Assembly (NCBI GenBank): GCA_040954595.2
Contig: CM082587.2
Location: forward strand, 2,604,001 to 2,668,000
Direction: 5' to 3'
DNA length: 64,000 nt
From: Balanoglossus misakiensis
Taxonomy: Eukaryota; Hemichordata
The notes beneath the pieces were generated by a model. The model was not told the origin of the DNA. It saw nothing but the letters and a program-made list of their open reading frames with translations, and did not search any database. Below, one piece after another: positions 33,501 to 47,511 of the stretch (positions are counted from its first letter, which is position 1; every line of letters starts with the position of its first letter). The position numbers and the translations under genes are program-made.

Positions 33501-35775
33501 TGTGACATTTTCAACTCCATTTTCTAAAGGGACCGAAGACAAACGCGTCGTTATATAGTACGCATTTCTTAATTCACGAATACAAACATATTAAGACACC
33601 GAACGCTTGGGTGTTATTTATGTAAGCGCGCGTGAACAAGGCAAGTGCATCCGGCAATCGGCGGTGCTCGCTTCAGTGAGAAAATTGAATAGTGCTATAT
33701 ACGAGAACGTTTTAAAAAATCAGAAAAAATGATCACGCTTTCTCACTTCTGCGTTGAAAGCCTTCATCCGGTACAGCTGTAGAGAATTGCAACCCCCCTC
33801 CCGATTCAAATATTCCATTGATGGCGTATTTTGTCGGGCGGGTAATTTTGATATTAAGGCATTGGGGACGCCGAATCGAGCACAAACGCTAAGCAAAACA
33901 AATGCCCCAGCCATTCTCGATAAATACCAATTTGCTGTATGATTGTCGAGCATAACCAGTTAATAATAAACTCTTAGCTGGCCATGCAAGTGTATTAAAT
34001 TAACTAGGTCTCTAACAACGAAGTCCGTATAACTTATTTCGCTTCCCCATTCATCGGCACAATGGGGAGCTGGCACTTGAAATTAGGAACACAGTCCTCA
34101 ATGGCCCCCGTCCATTCAGAATGGCGGTGATCTTTTCCTCGCCGGGATTATCTTGCCAACGAACACTCCTTTGTCGATCGCTCCAATGGTTTAAACCACT
34201 TAAATCGAGCTCTGAGAGTCGCCGCTTGTAAGCCCCTTTGTTGGGGGAGTTGGGGGCAATTATAGAAATTGCAATCTGTCTTGACGTGAGTACTGTGCGA
34301 AAATAGTTGCCGATCGTGACGCTCGGGTCGCTGTTTCGACTTAATTCCAAAACGATTGGAGAAAAAAAACAGAACACAGGTTTTTACATTTACTGGGGGA
34401 AGAAGAATATTATTCTATGCAGATTCTTCTCGTGTCTAGTGTTCATTTTTTGTCTGTCTCAGGCTGTCAGTTTTGTGTTAGTTTGTTAGTTTGCCTGCCT
34501 CCAATTCCCACCGATGCTGCAGTTCACGTAACGGACAATCATCAAAATGCCAACTCCGTGACAGGACTTTTGATGGTGGTGACGCATGCGCAGGATCAGC
34601 GTCAATTTGACAGGTTCGGCGCTACCATCTCGCGTATACACGGTTTCCCTTTTAAATATTATTCATGTGTGACGCGCAAGGGGGATACATTCCATGGCTG
34701 GATAAATATATCGAAGAGCTTTTGAAATTCGGAATGTTGTTAAAAGATAGTTTTTGTGTGGTATTTGACATTAGTTTTTTTAATGGACATCACTAAATGT
34801 TGATATGTGTAATATTTTCAGCCGATACCAATGGCGACGGCATTGGGCTATCGATAACACAATTATGTCCAATTTCTGCAACCCGTAACAAGATTCATAA
34901 AACACAATAGAGTTTCAGATAAGCCCTGGAATACCACAAATGTCCTTTCATGTTCGAAATAAAAAAATATATGTTCATTCTGTTCAAAGCATACCAACTA
35001 AGGTTATGTAAAATAAGGAAATCTTATTAATTGTGAAACTGACCCGGACAAAACGTTTAGGTGATACTTTGTCTTACGACATCAAGTTACATTGGTTTGC
35101 GCCCGATATTTTGGCTACTGGGGATGTTTGTGGGGGGAAAAAAATTGGAGCTTAGAAGACAAAAAAAAGATCATCTCTGAACCAGGTGTTGTTTCTCTTA
35201 CATTAAAATGGCAAACACCCCTCGGCATCTCCAAACGGAAACAAGTCGGTTAAATCCGCGGAGGGTATTCGCCGTCAGGAGCCGGATTTCAAACCGGGTA
35301 TCCCCCGGCGCAAATACCTTTCCATGCAATCAAGGAAAACCTGCAAACAGGTTGTACAATTACGTCACAAGCCCAAGATTACTTTGTAGCAAGTCGCGTG
35401 AAAGGGCGAGGAAGAAAAGCCCGTAAGCGGGCAAACACGCCGCTTATTAACTGAGCCGCCGCATTTACGGTGAAATCGCCGTGCGTGATTCACTCAATGG
35501 AAAACCTATTCTAAATCCCTTCGTAGATATTAACGGTATTGACGATCTCGCGGTGTTTGTGTGGAAAATCCCTTTCTCCGCTCAAATGGCGTATTGTTTT
35601 CTTAAATTCTCCCATTTTAGTGCGTTTAATATCGGCGTTTGTTTTCGCCATTCTCGCACGACTCGGAATTTACCTTTTGAGAACATGTGTGACTGCCATG
35701 AAACGTTCAATATTCATTCTAGCGGAGCTTAACCGTTTTCTTGTTGCCGCTAATGAATCTTGACTAAGATCAACC

Positions 35776-35787
35776 CCCCCCCCCCCT
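35776..35787 (+). repeat. Poly-C tract
   Basis: A run of about twelve C in the inter-gene interval. Confidence 0.85.
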
Positions 35788-38739
35788 TCTCAAGTAAACT
35801 GGGTAAATTTATTTAAACTTTTTGCTACGGTCTTGGCCGACCGACCATGACCAAATACCGACTAAAATCAACGCCGCGTGCGAGGAGCGATACAGCGGAA
35901 ACATAGGGTGTGTGTTGCCATGGGCGGAGTAACACCACCATCTCAGTGTAAAGGGGTTCGATCCCCCTTCCCCTCCCCTCCCCCTCCCCGGGCCGTTCGC
36001 CTCTAGTTTTGACGACAGCGCAGTGGTTCATAAACGTGGCGAATTTGGTGAACTATATTTGATCCGAGGATAAAAAGTTCTCAGGAAATCTTTTCAAGTG
36101 TTTGAATCCAATTACAGCTGGACACAATGATGAAGAGAGATTCAATTAAAAACAGATTAGTCTTCTATGGTGCAGTGGGCCCTCCTTATGAGTGATCAAG
36201 GACCGTGGATCGACCTGTGGCTTCCCGAGGTCAAACCTGACAGGATGCGGCTATAGTGCGTGCTCTGAAAGAAGATGGAAAGCTTGTGCTTTTTTTGTAC
36301 AATAGACCAAGACCTGGCATGGTCTCTTTGGGGATATCTTAGCGAACTCGTGGAGAATCGGGCGCAGCGCCTCCATCTTCTGATAGAGGGGGCGATTTAC
36401 GTTTTTAGTCTCATCTCAGTGGCCAGGAAGACAGACAGATGCAAAAGTAAAATTGATAACGGTGATCGTTTCCTGTACCACCGCTTCGGCGATGTGATCA
36501 GTAGAGAACATAAGCAGTGTCTCCTTACAAACGTGCAGCGAAGCATCGATCGATGATGTCGATTCGCTGTGTTTTTATCTCGTAAATGAAGTCGTTATCT
36601 CCTCCTCTGAAATGTACACATGCACACAAAAGGCGGACGTGCAACGATATGACATCGACACCGCCCGGTATTAATGGCATCTCGGCTTAAGAAAACTCAC
36701 GACAATGCACTCGTCTCAAGAATCTGCGTACAAGATCACTCGATATCATTAATACGCCATGAATTATTCACGTAGTTGTCCCTGCTAACAATAAATTCGA
36801 ATCAAGTCGGATTAGTTTTATCTGCTTTCATACGGGCATAGATTGATTTCAGTTTGTATCGCCGTTGACGATGGTCGATAAGGCGCGGATTACGGCCTGA
36901 AAACACCATTAACCGAGTCTCTGTTTCCCGTTTAAGATTCTCTGTTCGAAGGAATGCAAACGTTTGTTTTGTTATTGTTTATCGTTTGAAATCAATCGAC
37001 TAAACTTTTCCACCGTGGCACGTCTTCGCTTTGAGCGATGAAAACTTGCTTTAGTTTCGTTCTCCTCTGTTTTGTTTAAGTTCCGACGATTTCTTTTTCA
37101 CACGCATACCGTTTTTTTTTAAACAAAACACGGGAGCCCCACTTTCTGGATCCGGTAACCCATTAACTAAATGCTCCGTGCACTCCGGGGGTGTATGGAC
37201 CGTCCGTGGTGCCCCCGAGGTATGCACGCCCCGCCTGGTAACAACTTCCCCTTTCTCTTTAAAATTATATAAATCTCGAATTTTGTAGGCTTCATTTGCC
37301 AATGATGCCAACTAAATTTCTCAAACTACATGTATACAGTTACCGTCCCAAAAACTATAAACTTCTGCGACGTTAGACACGATATGCATACGCAATGTAT
37401 ATTTACTAGTGCGATGTCAGATAAAGCGCAGAGATAAACAAACTTTTAATGCTATTATTAAAGTCTGGTGACTTCAATCTGGACTTGAAGAATAAAGGAA
37501 CGGGGCTTAAGTGGTTGTTTTATATGTTACGATGGCATGGCTAGATGCATTTGAATAGAGCGGCGATATTAACCGTCTTGCCGGCGAGTTCGTTCCATGG
37601 GAATCGCACAACGATGGAAAGTTCGATATTGCAAAATGATATTGGGTTGACATTTAGAACGTCGAGATGATCCTGAAATTTGTTTAAATGATATAACCCC
37701 CGTCACACCGGACACCCCAGCTAAAATATTGACATAATATTCATTTGTTTTTGACTAAATGAAGTTTTTTAAAGCCGACTCCGTCCTAACACATGAATTT
37801 CTGTATGATAAAAGTTGGTGGTTATAAGGACCATTGAAATCCGCTGTGAAACGCGACACCGTGCCAACTGTTCCGTGCCTGTGTGTTTAGTCATCGTCTG
37901 TGTTTGCGGAATCGTTGAGGTACAGTGCGCGCTTTAATAACCCCCCTCCAAAAGTACAGCCACTTCAATTATATATACATTGGCCAAGCGGCACTTAGGC
38001 GATCCGCGGACCGGTAACTGCGCTCTTGACACCCGTATATACTAAAGGTGAGATCACCGGCACGACGTGATGAGCGAGATCACACGGGAAAAGGGGAGGG
38101 GTACTCGGTGACTTATGGATTCTAGAACTGATGGAGTTAACTTTTTGTTTAATTTAATACACGGGCACTTTTTATGATGGATTGGCAGGGGAACCTGACA
38201 AGATCGAGAGTATATCATTGCTATTAAATACTCCAGCAAATATTGACGCACAGTCATTATCCGCCAGCCAGTGGCGCTAATCTTACACAAACACATGAAT
38301 CCGAACTCCGATTTTTGCCAGCCAGGTTTTTTTGCCATTTTCACTGGTCCCGCACCTGATCAAAAAGCTAATATTTATCTTATTCAATTTGGCAGAGCAA
38401 ACAGTTTCAAAATCCTCGACTGGCCGGGACCGACAGATATTAACTCGCCGGCAGTCTGGAACGATGAACAATTTCAATCGCAAAATCTGAATTCTTGTTT
38501 TTCTTTCTCGGAAACGTTATTAGGCAAATGGCTAACGTGCTCGCAAGTGATAATTATTACTAAACACTGACATCCGAATTTTTAACGATCGATTTTAAAC
38601 TCGGATAATGAAACCGTTCAAGCAGTATGGAATAGGGCTGCAGACAACACAAGAGCCCGTATGTTCATGGCAGATGAATACAAATACTTAAATTTGGGGA
38701 AATTCCGAGCATTTTATGCACCCGGCAGGAATCCGCAGA

Positions 38740-38794
38740 TTGATTGATTGATTGACTGACTGACTGACTGACTGACTGACTGACAGACAGACAG

Positions 38795-38864
<70 letters not shown>
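38740..38864 (+). repeat. Compound tetranucleotide microsatellite (TTGA)-(CTGA)n-(CAGA)n
   Basis: About 125 bp of successive 4-bp repeats: a few TTGA/TTGAT units, then CTGA, then a long CAGA run with one CGGA interruption. Apparent Cys/Val/Ser/Leu frames on the minus strand are artefacts of it. Confidence 0.97.
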
Positions 38865-40461
38865 CTAACATACATATTCTCTGTCTTTCCCTCCAGGGCA
38901 GATTTTTGTAGTTCAGTGTCTGTTGCTAACATAAATTCACGTGCCCATATTTAATGTTGTTTCCCGTTACCACCACTTATAAGTCACCCATTCATGTTTC
39001 ACTTGCTATCCCCTGCACGCATGCGTAGTTGCAGGCGGCTGTGGGCTAGTTGAGGCAGGAACTCACGTCGTATGCGCGGAATCAAACTACTTAATAATCT
39101 AATCTCTAATAACTTTAAATCAGAAACATCGCGGAGGGCTGATTTACTTTGTTAAATATATGTTGAGTCTATCGATTTTCTGCTTCGACATTTCATCTCA
39201 TTACGGCGAAACGTTTTGTGTCGATTCGATTTGCTCATATTCAACTACTGCGAAGGCACAAAATTGGAAGCAAATGGCAATGTTTGTACTCCTAATTTAC
39301 GGCCATGTGGCGCAGACTACCTCCGAGCGATATTCCCTTAATAGGCGCAGAGACAAGAGGTGACTACGACAACCAAATGTACCTCAGAGACTTTAAAGAG
39401 GGCCTTTCGCCGCGCGGAGGATTGCGGACACACCGGACGTGTTTGAATCAAAAGTTCGCAGAATTGCTGGGCCTGGACGCCCCCAGTGCGTGAAACATGA
39501 ATTTAGCTAAAATGACATCGGGACTGTACCTCCGTCGCGGGTAAAATTCCCCGGTCGACAGGTTGGTGTATTGTCCGCGATACGACAGACATCGCTCGCC
39601 CAATTACTAAGGGAACGCAGCCGCGCTGAGCGTGTGCGTAGTGTGCGCGTGATTTATGGGTCCTACAAAATCCGCTGAAATCTGTCGTAGTAGTTTGCGT
39701 TCGCTCGTTTTGCCTCGACATCAACAAGATCGCGCTTTTCGTGGAGGGATGGAATCTCCATCTGATGTCCCGGTCTCTTCGCCGCAATCTGTTCATTTTG
39801 CAGCCGCGGAGACCTTTTTTCCGAGGACGTGCTTAAAGACTTTATGGGTGTCGCGTGTTTGCCAGTGCGTTTTACGACCGCCAACCAAAGTACGGCGCGC
39901 ATCATCATACACGGAAACATAGACTATGATCGTAAATTTCCAAATTGGAAGGAGCGGTCACACGACATGAAAAGTCCTCTTTTTTTCTGGGGCGAGCGAT
40001 GTTTTGTTTGCTGGGAAAACAAACACATTAAAGACAGGAGTACGGTTCTTTCTTTTCGCCGCAGCTCATGTGGTTTCTGAAGACCTGTTAAATGCTTCCC
40101 CCAATGTTGTACGCATGTACACACACCGTTCTCAAAAAAAAAACTAGCCCCAGATGTCGGGGGCTTCGGTGGGCGAGCTCTCAGCCAAACGCAGTGCGCC
40201 AGTGACTGCCAAGTCTGGTGTTTGTCCGCTGGGAAAGCTCGCTTATTATCGCCCATAATAGAATCATGATGGAGGAATAATGACATAGGATACTCAGAGG
40301 ACCAGCTATTGCTTTCAGCTCCGCTACTATGTGCTTTGAACTGTATTGATGCGCCATCAATCGCCGAGACCCCTTTGTTTCATCGGGAGGAATAAACAAT
40401 TCGTCCCTAATTAATTTCCTTGTGATTACCTCCCCCTTCAGCGGTCCCCACCTTTTACGGA

Positions 40462-40462
40462 C

Positions 40463-40493
<31 letters not shown>
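40462..40493 (+). repeat. Poly-C plus (TC)n microsatellite
   Basis: Twelve C followed by about ten TC units. Confidence 0.93.
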
Positions 40494-43400
40494 GATGCAA
40501 GCGCAGCCACGGGCGATGCGCGTTATTGGTTCCACTCGACGAGCACTGTCAAAAGGTTTAAGTATAATTTTTGTGCCCCCATCCCCAAACTTAAAATGAT
40601 ACGGCTTTTGTTCGCGGCGCTTTAAGAGGTCCGCGGAGAGACCACCAAAATTGCGCCGCAAGAAAAACAACCACGGTCTCGGCGGCGAGTGCCAGTCGGT
40701 CCACACGTCAGCGTAATTCACGACTCACCGTCCCGCTAATACATCGCTAATGTGTTTTTCAATAGGGGTTGGAGTTAATTGCCGAACAGAACTTTGAAGT
40801 TAATTTTGTGGACGATAATTTTCTCTTTTTTTTCTTTTCTCATCGATTTTTTTTTCTCTCTCTCTCTTTCGCTCGCTCGTTCCCCCGGACTGCAGTGAGT
40901 TCCCACATCTATACGCTTCGTTTTTCACGCCCAAATTTCTTGACAGCTGACCCGGTGCGTGCCCGACTAACGGTCGTCTTTCAGGACGCTTTTCAGACCA
41001 GTTTTGCTGTAATTGTCCTCTGAGTTATAACCCATTGCAACATAATAGCACTTCTTTTACCATAAATATCTTTTGCTTTATCTGCCCCTTTACCGAAACA
41101 CAGAGGGAACAAAAGACCCTTGGTGTACCAGCCTCAGGGACAGACTTGGCTGACGACCAGAATCACGCGCGCCCTGCATAAAAATAAGACTTTTTTCTCC
41201 CTCACTGTTTTACCCTGGAATATTTTACCTCTTCCCTCCCGGAGCACGGGGAGACTACTTTCCCAGATGCCCAGATGCGCAATTTCCAAGAACTGAGTCG
41301 TGGATGTTTTAACTAAACACGTGACACGTGCCGTTGCTTTGCTGCGAGATGATAAGATAGGTTGTCTGGGAAACCAAGTTCGAAACGAAACTAACGAAGT
41401 AAAGCAGTTCCTCCGGAGAGGGGGGAAGAATATATTTTCTTTTGTGGAGAACAGAAATCAGTAGCGCTTCATACATGCGTATAATGCGGCTCAAATAACT
41501 GAAATTTCAAATGATCCCCAATCTACCTTTAATACCGAGGGCACACAATTTAATATATTTCAAACAGACCAACTTTCTCATTATGGATATTTTATAGCTT
41601 TCCAAAGGGTTAGGCCTACATGCAAAAATCGAAAAAGTCGCCTACTCCGACGAAAAACTATCACTGCATATTTATTTCTTCTCTCGGCGTTTTGTGCAAA
41701 CAGCGAGCAAAGCCGAGACGGTGGGGGCAGGTCGTAAAAATGCATGGCTGGTAAGCTACAAGCTCATGAATACATAATTCCCATTTAAGTAGGTTTTAAC
41801 CCAACCATAATTGGCGCAGTCGTGATGTATTACAAGTCCTGGGGGAACCTACCAATTCATAACCAATGGACCAATAAGCGAAGAGAAAAAAACCTCGAAA
41901 ACGCTACTTTTTTAGTCTGCCGAGGTAAAGTATGCGACCAACTGTCGTACATACAAGCGATGATATCATTTGAACAGGTCTGTCGGAAATAAATTTCCCG
42001 CAGCAGAGAATTCTGACGTTTTCATCGTTCATTAGTGAGTTTTGTGTCGGGTTATGAATATACGGCAGCGGATTAATAAAAAAGACAAAAGATCTAATCA
42101 CATCAATAAAGTTCACGGGGTCACCAAGAGGAACACATCCAACTGGGGTACACTTAATTGCGAAACACAAGTCAAGAATTTGACAAATCAGGCAAATTCT
42201 TTTTAAATGATAAAAACAAGTCATGTGCAAATATTATATCTATGATACCCCAATTGTGTTAGTCTTTGATTTTTTTACATGCCAGAATTCTTCAGACAAA
42301 GAGGTCGGGGATGTTTAAGAATGGTTTATAATCTGGCATAAAATGGCACTGGACGCGCATGCTTATGCGTACATTCCTTTAAATGAAGTTAAAAACGGTT
42401 CTTCACGAAAAGTAGTGTCACGCCCGCTCTCACCCAAAAGCGCTCTGAAAACGGAAAAGGCGTCGTTTGAAAACTAGTCACCCCAAAAGGCAAGGATCTT
42501 TCAAAAAAACGCTATGATCGGGAATAAAAACGGTGTCTGATGAAGTACATCGACCGATGTCATACTTTCAAAGCGCCGCTAAATCATCGCCTGTATTTTG
42601 ATAGTTTTTGTATGGAATATAAATCAAAAACGGTTGTAAATGGTAATTGGAGCATGCAAATGTTACCATTACGACGTGAAATAAACCAAAAGTTGGCATT
42701 TATATCAGAACGCGCACCGGTTCTGGCCCAAAAACACATTTTTCTCTCCCAAAATCACACTTCCCAATTGTCCGTATTTTGGGGAATTTTTTATGGAAAG
42801 TGCCGAAAACGGGATGAAATATCGGGAAAGGAGCAGTCCAGAAGGTGGCGCGGGCGTCGGCTTCACGGAGTTTTAAACAAAATAATTGCTTGGGTGATTA
42901 GGAGAGAACACGGCAAAAAGCCCACGACACCTAATGAATATTTAATAGCAAGATAGGGGGATCATTTATACGGAAGGAAAAACCGGCAAACTGTAAAACA
43001 CATTTCGAGTGTGCACATTGGTCTCCAGATTCTTCGCCGGGTCCTGTCAAATCGACGGGAAAACTTACAAGCGGAAAAAAAGTGTGTAAGCGTGGACTAC
43101 AAATTCAGCGCTACTTTCTCCAACCAGATCCCTAATTCAATTACATATAATACGGTACGTACCACCACTTTACGTTATGTTTTTGTTGGAAATGTTGATT
43201 AACTCGATCAACCTACATGCGCGCAGTCAGTACATGTAATTAACGTTTTCTGAAACGCTCTTTCCGGCCAGTGACGATGAAAACGTTGGATTATACTTAT
43301 AGTGTGGAAAGTGAACATCGCATACATTAAGAATACAGTTAACTGATTTGTGACACAATCACCAGAGTCTACTATCTTATACTGGAAACATTCAATGTAT

Positions 43401-43754
43401 CCCAGGGTTCAATACTTGAGGACTGGCTGTATGGCGGCCGTCACATTTGTTCATATTTTTTTTTTTTGGGGGGGGTTTCGGTGTGCGCATGTAGACCCGG
43501 GAGTCCCGGGAAAGTAAGTTTATCGTGCGCTGTTTTTATTCCTTTTCGAGGATTATTATAAGGTAGGAGAAATTCCAAACATTGACTGCCGACTTTGCCA
43601 TCCGGATTTTGTTACGCCCGGATGTCAAATTGAGTAATATTTTTGACAGCGCATTTTTTCGAAAATGAAAATTAGTCTCCTAAATGAGTTGACATGGTAT
43701 CGTGGATCAAAAACGGAAATTCCAGTCTAGTTTTGTTTTGTTTTGTTTTTGACT

Positions 43755-43766
43755 GGGGGGGGGGGG
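43755..43766 (+). repeat. Poly-G tract beside a TTTTG run
   Basis: Twelve G directly after TTTTG pentamers and 17 bp before dispersed-repeat copy 2. It may mark the insertion or breakpoint of that copy. Confidence 0.85.
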
Positions 43767-43783
43767 TCAATATCTGAAACAGG

Positions 43784-44184
43784 TTTCTGTCCGTTTAACA
43801 CCAGCGTACAAAAGACAGCCACGTATTACCTCAAATACAGTTCCACAGTCACACGGAGACGCGCTCCCTCAGGACGGCTCCCAAATTCCACGCGGCGTCC
43901 TCGAAAACATCCACCACGGCTTCACCAAGTCCCTTCGGCAGTTTCAATCCTCAGCTACCACAGTCGACAGGCGAACTCCGTACGCTGGGCTCCCAAAACT
44001 CCTCCAAGGCGACGGCACAACTACCAGACCAGAATCAAAATGAGCCACACGACAACGTGACACTGGGTGGTTTTTGTACGACCAAAAACTAACACCTGGT
44101 CACGCTAATATGTTAAATAAAAAAAGAAATAAACATAGGTGCACCTGGCCACAAAAACAATAGAAAAACTTCTCCTACGTAACA
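43784..44184 (+). mobile_element. Dispersed repeat, copy 2
   Basis: Second copy of the element seen at 25772-26164, in the same orientation and about 95% identical. Both copies contain aacacctggtcacgc and end in ctcctacgtaaca. The flanks of the two copies are unrelated, so these are separate insertions and not part of the BARHL duplication. No transposase or reverse transcriptase is encoded; the shared short frame is incidental. Confidence 0.75.
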
Positions 44185-45160
44185 AGAGTTTCGGAAAAGC
44201 GGATAAAAAGCGCCACCAGTGTCAAGAAACGCCTGGCAGTCACCGATCTGCATAAACGGTCCACAGTTCAGCACTAACTGGCGTAACGGATGAAAGATTC
44301 GGCCAATCAAATCGCATATAGGACAGAGTAATCAGCATAAAATTTTAATAAAAGTGTAATTGCCCGAATGGCGATCTTTTCTCGACTAGTTAATGGGATT
44401 ATTATTTTTTGATTACATGGTAATTGCTTTCTACATTAATTTCTTGATCGATTAGTCACTATTCCAATTGCAAGACATGTGCGAATGCAGGTAAATCTAT
44501 TCTGGTCTCTCTGAGGCCTCAGTGTTGTGTTTGTATAGCTCGTGGATAGCGAGGCGCCGCTCTGTGTCACGAATGAACGGCCGTCTCCATGTACAGTAAT
44601 TGGCTTGTTGACTTAACGGAAGTCATTCCTGTGATGCTCAGATCAGCGGCTGTGCGGTATAAGTGGGGAGGGCGATTGGCGTTATCCAATGGCACGTAGA
44701 GCTATAAAGTTAAATTTATCGAATGAAGTATGGACGGCGATTTCTTTCGATCACGCCGGCGCTGAGTGTCCAGTCTAAGACTTCCAACCGCGGTGTAAGT
44801 TTGATTGGGGGCAACACGCGCGTTTAAAACGAAAACGTCCGTTTTTCGTGAAAAACGACGGCAAACCACAGGCACAGCGGGTTGTGTGACGGACGGACAA
44901 CATCTTGAATCATCCACAGCTACATCGCACTTCTATTTCACGCGTGTGATTACAAAAAAAGACCAACACGTTTTATTGTAGCATCGCCAAGCCATTAATT
45001 CCCGCTGACTATTCAGATACCTCTCAGTTACCGCGTTAATCTCATAATTTCATCGGTCTTATCCGTGATCCTTTTGAACACTACCCGCGAATTAATTCCC
45101 TTATTTAAGGCATGTTTAAGGAGCTCGCCACAATCATCATAGGAGACTTAATTCCACTTC

Positions 45161-45199
45161 GTTCGTTCATTCATTCATTCATTCTTTCATTCATTCATC
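45161..45199 (+). repeat. (ATTC)n microsatellite
   Basis: Imperfect ATTC tetramers with GTTC and CTTTC interruptions. Confidence 0.9.
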
Positions 45200-47250
45200 T
45201 ACCATCCATCCAATCAACACCAATAAAATGCAATCACTGATAAGACTGCCCCCCCCCCTGTTTCTTCAAGAATTCTTCTCAGAAGCGGAAGAAAATCGAG
45301 AAATTCAAATCGCGGTGGGCAAATTCAGGGACTGTCTTTTTAGAGTTTTGATTGGGGAGCAATTCATACAAGGAGGTTTAATTACGTCCCCCTCTTTCTT
45401 CCATTCAGTGTTTTAATTGAAAAAGAAGTCGGGGTAGACACTTCCATTTATCTAGACGCCGATTGTTATTGTTTTGCTATTTTCCCACAATTGGCGGGCT
45501 CTAATGCTTTTCAATAGGAGGGATTCGGTAACGAATTCGATTGGAAAGCGATCCGTTTTGTCTACTTGTTACAGCCAAAGTGATCCGACCTCTCTTGTCC
45601 CATTGAACACCGGTATGCGGCATTTGCATCTTGGATACTCACAAGAGGGTTTTTTTGTTATAATAGGTGTTGTTTTGTGTTTTGGAGAAATACTAGGAGC
45701 GGATTAGCCCTCACAGGCCGTGCCTCATTATCCGAGCAGAGCTTTGTTTTAGTATACATTAAATCGGGGACTCAGTGTCAAAGATCAGATCGGAGAGGAG
45801 CGAGGGACAACAAACATTGGCAATCCCATTAAATCGAGACAGGGCAGGTTCAATAGTCTGTTATTTTTTCAAAATGGTCGCCGTTGTGTGTGTAACTCTC
45901 CCATAGTCAGAGTCAAAGCCTTCGGTGACGGAGAATGGGACCTCAATGGCACGATTTCCCGATACTTGTACATACATACATACATCCATTCAGTGTAGGG
46001 TATTTGAAATATCTGGCACATGAAAACTAAATTTTGCAAATTTCTTTCTTTTTTTCGGAAAAAAAGCAAATTTAAATCGAAATGTTAATTCTATAGTGAG
46101 TCTGTCGCCAGGTGTTTGTACGGCGCAGTCTCGTTTTAACGCGTCATTGCAATGACCTGGCTCTATCTCCTCGCATGTATATGTATGCAAGTGCGATTTA
46201 TTAAACGGAAATTGGACAGTTTCCACGCGAACATGGAACTCTTCTCTTGATCTGGGTATCAAATCTAAAATTTGTGACCGTAGACGAAATTTTTTGCACT
46301 TTGATGAGCGGAAAAAACGCAAAGACTAGAAATGAAAATCCCGACGCGGCGTCTTGAGTGACTGTGCGTGGATGTTGACTCCTTTTCCCGGAGATTTTTG
46401 CCACGTTGATCTCCAAGAGAAATGAACAGCAATCCATGGTTGTTCTTTTCAGGCGTAGGGCACATGATTGCAGGCATAATTTGTTCGTTTCACTTGTATA
46501 GACTGAGGAAAATCGGCCGAGATTCGGTCTTTGTCCGAGCTTTGTCACACACCACCGTTAGTGGACCTCTGAATAACCTCATTACCCCAGCCATCCCAGC
46601 GGAAAACAAATCTTCTGTCTCGTATTCTTCGCCAGAATTGAAAATCTTTTCAGGGATACCCTATTTTGTTGTCGTGTTTAAAGGAAACTTTTCAGAGCCA
46701 GCCCACCAGAAAAACGAAGCCCGTGTTTAAGTGTCACATCGACTATCATAGACGGGTCTAATTATAGACGCAGCGCGCCCGACTTCTCTCTCCGATCGCG
46801 TCTTGTAGTCGGCCGGCGCAGAGATAACGGACACGAGTTAGGGACGCGTTTTTTTCACGGAGTTTCGAAAATCGTGTCGAAGAACGGTATGCTGATTTAA
46901 GTAAAATGCAAAAGAGGTGACCACACACTAACATATTCCGGTTTAACCAGTTTTGGGAGTGCACTGAATTATGATGGAATGCTTCGATTCTTTTTGTAAT
47001 TATCGGCCACGAACCAGCAGTTCATGCCTTGACCAACATATAGCATATCCCTGTCGTCGTTTGATCGCCACTATACAATTCACTGCGCTCGCTCGGCACT
47101 GACAAACCGTTTACCGGTCGGACCTTGGTTAGATTGCAACAGTAACTAGCTAGTCCGGTCTGGCCAAAAGTTTTACATTACTAAGACGTGTGTTGTCGAT
47201 CACGTATGATACTGAACGTATACTAAGTACATATACATGTACATATTTAG

Positions 47251-47289
47251 TACACACACACATACACACGCACACAAACACGCACACAA
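47251..47289 (+). repeat. Imperfect (CA)n microsatellite
   Basis: CA dinucleotides with occasional T and G interruptions. Confidence 0.85.
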
Positions 47290-47496
47290 GTTATGGTCAG
47301 GCGAGGCACACCGAACATTTCATTATCTTCTTGAGTCTTTTGAATACAGGTGGATGCGATGGACAAAGATTAGCCACAAATGGGAGTTTTGGCGCTCAAT
47401 AAAAAGTCTGTGGGGGGCATCATTGTGAAAATTCGGTGTTGCAGATTACCTGTCACTTACAATTTTTAATTTGGTCATTGTGGCTTTGTGTCATTG

Positions 47497-47511
47497 CCCC
47501 CCCCCCCCCCC
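47497..47511 (+). repeat. Poly-C tract (C15)
   Basis: Fifteen C followed by an ACACG stretch. Confidence 0.9.

Noticed and set aside
35952-35968. tRNA T-arm-like hairpin (agggg ttcgatc cccct)
   Set aside because: No acceptor stem, D-arm or anticodon arm can be built at the proper distances, so it is not a tRNA. A SINE remnant is possible but unsupported.
38665-38932. Minus-strand Cys/Val/Ser/Leu-rich frames
   Set aside because: They are translations of the CAGA/CTGA microsatellite.
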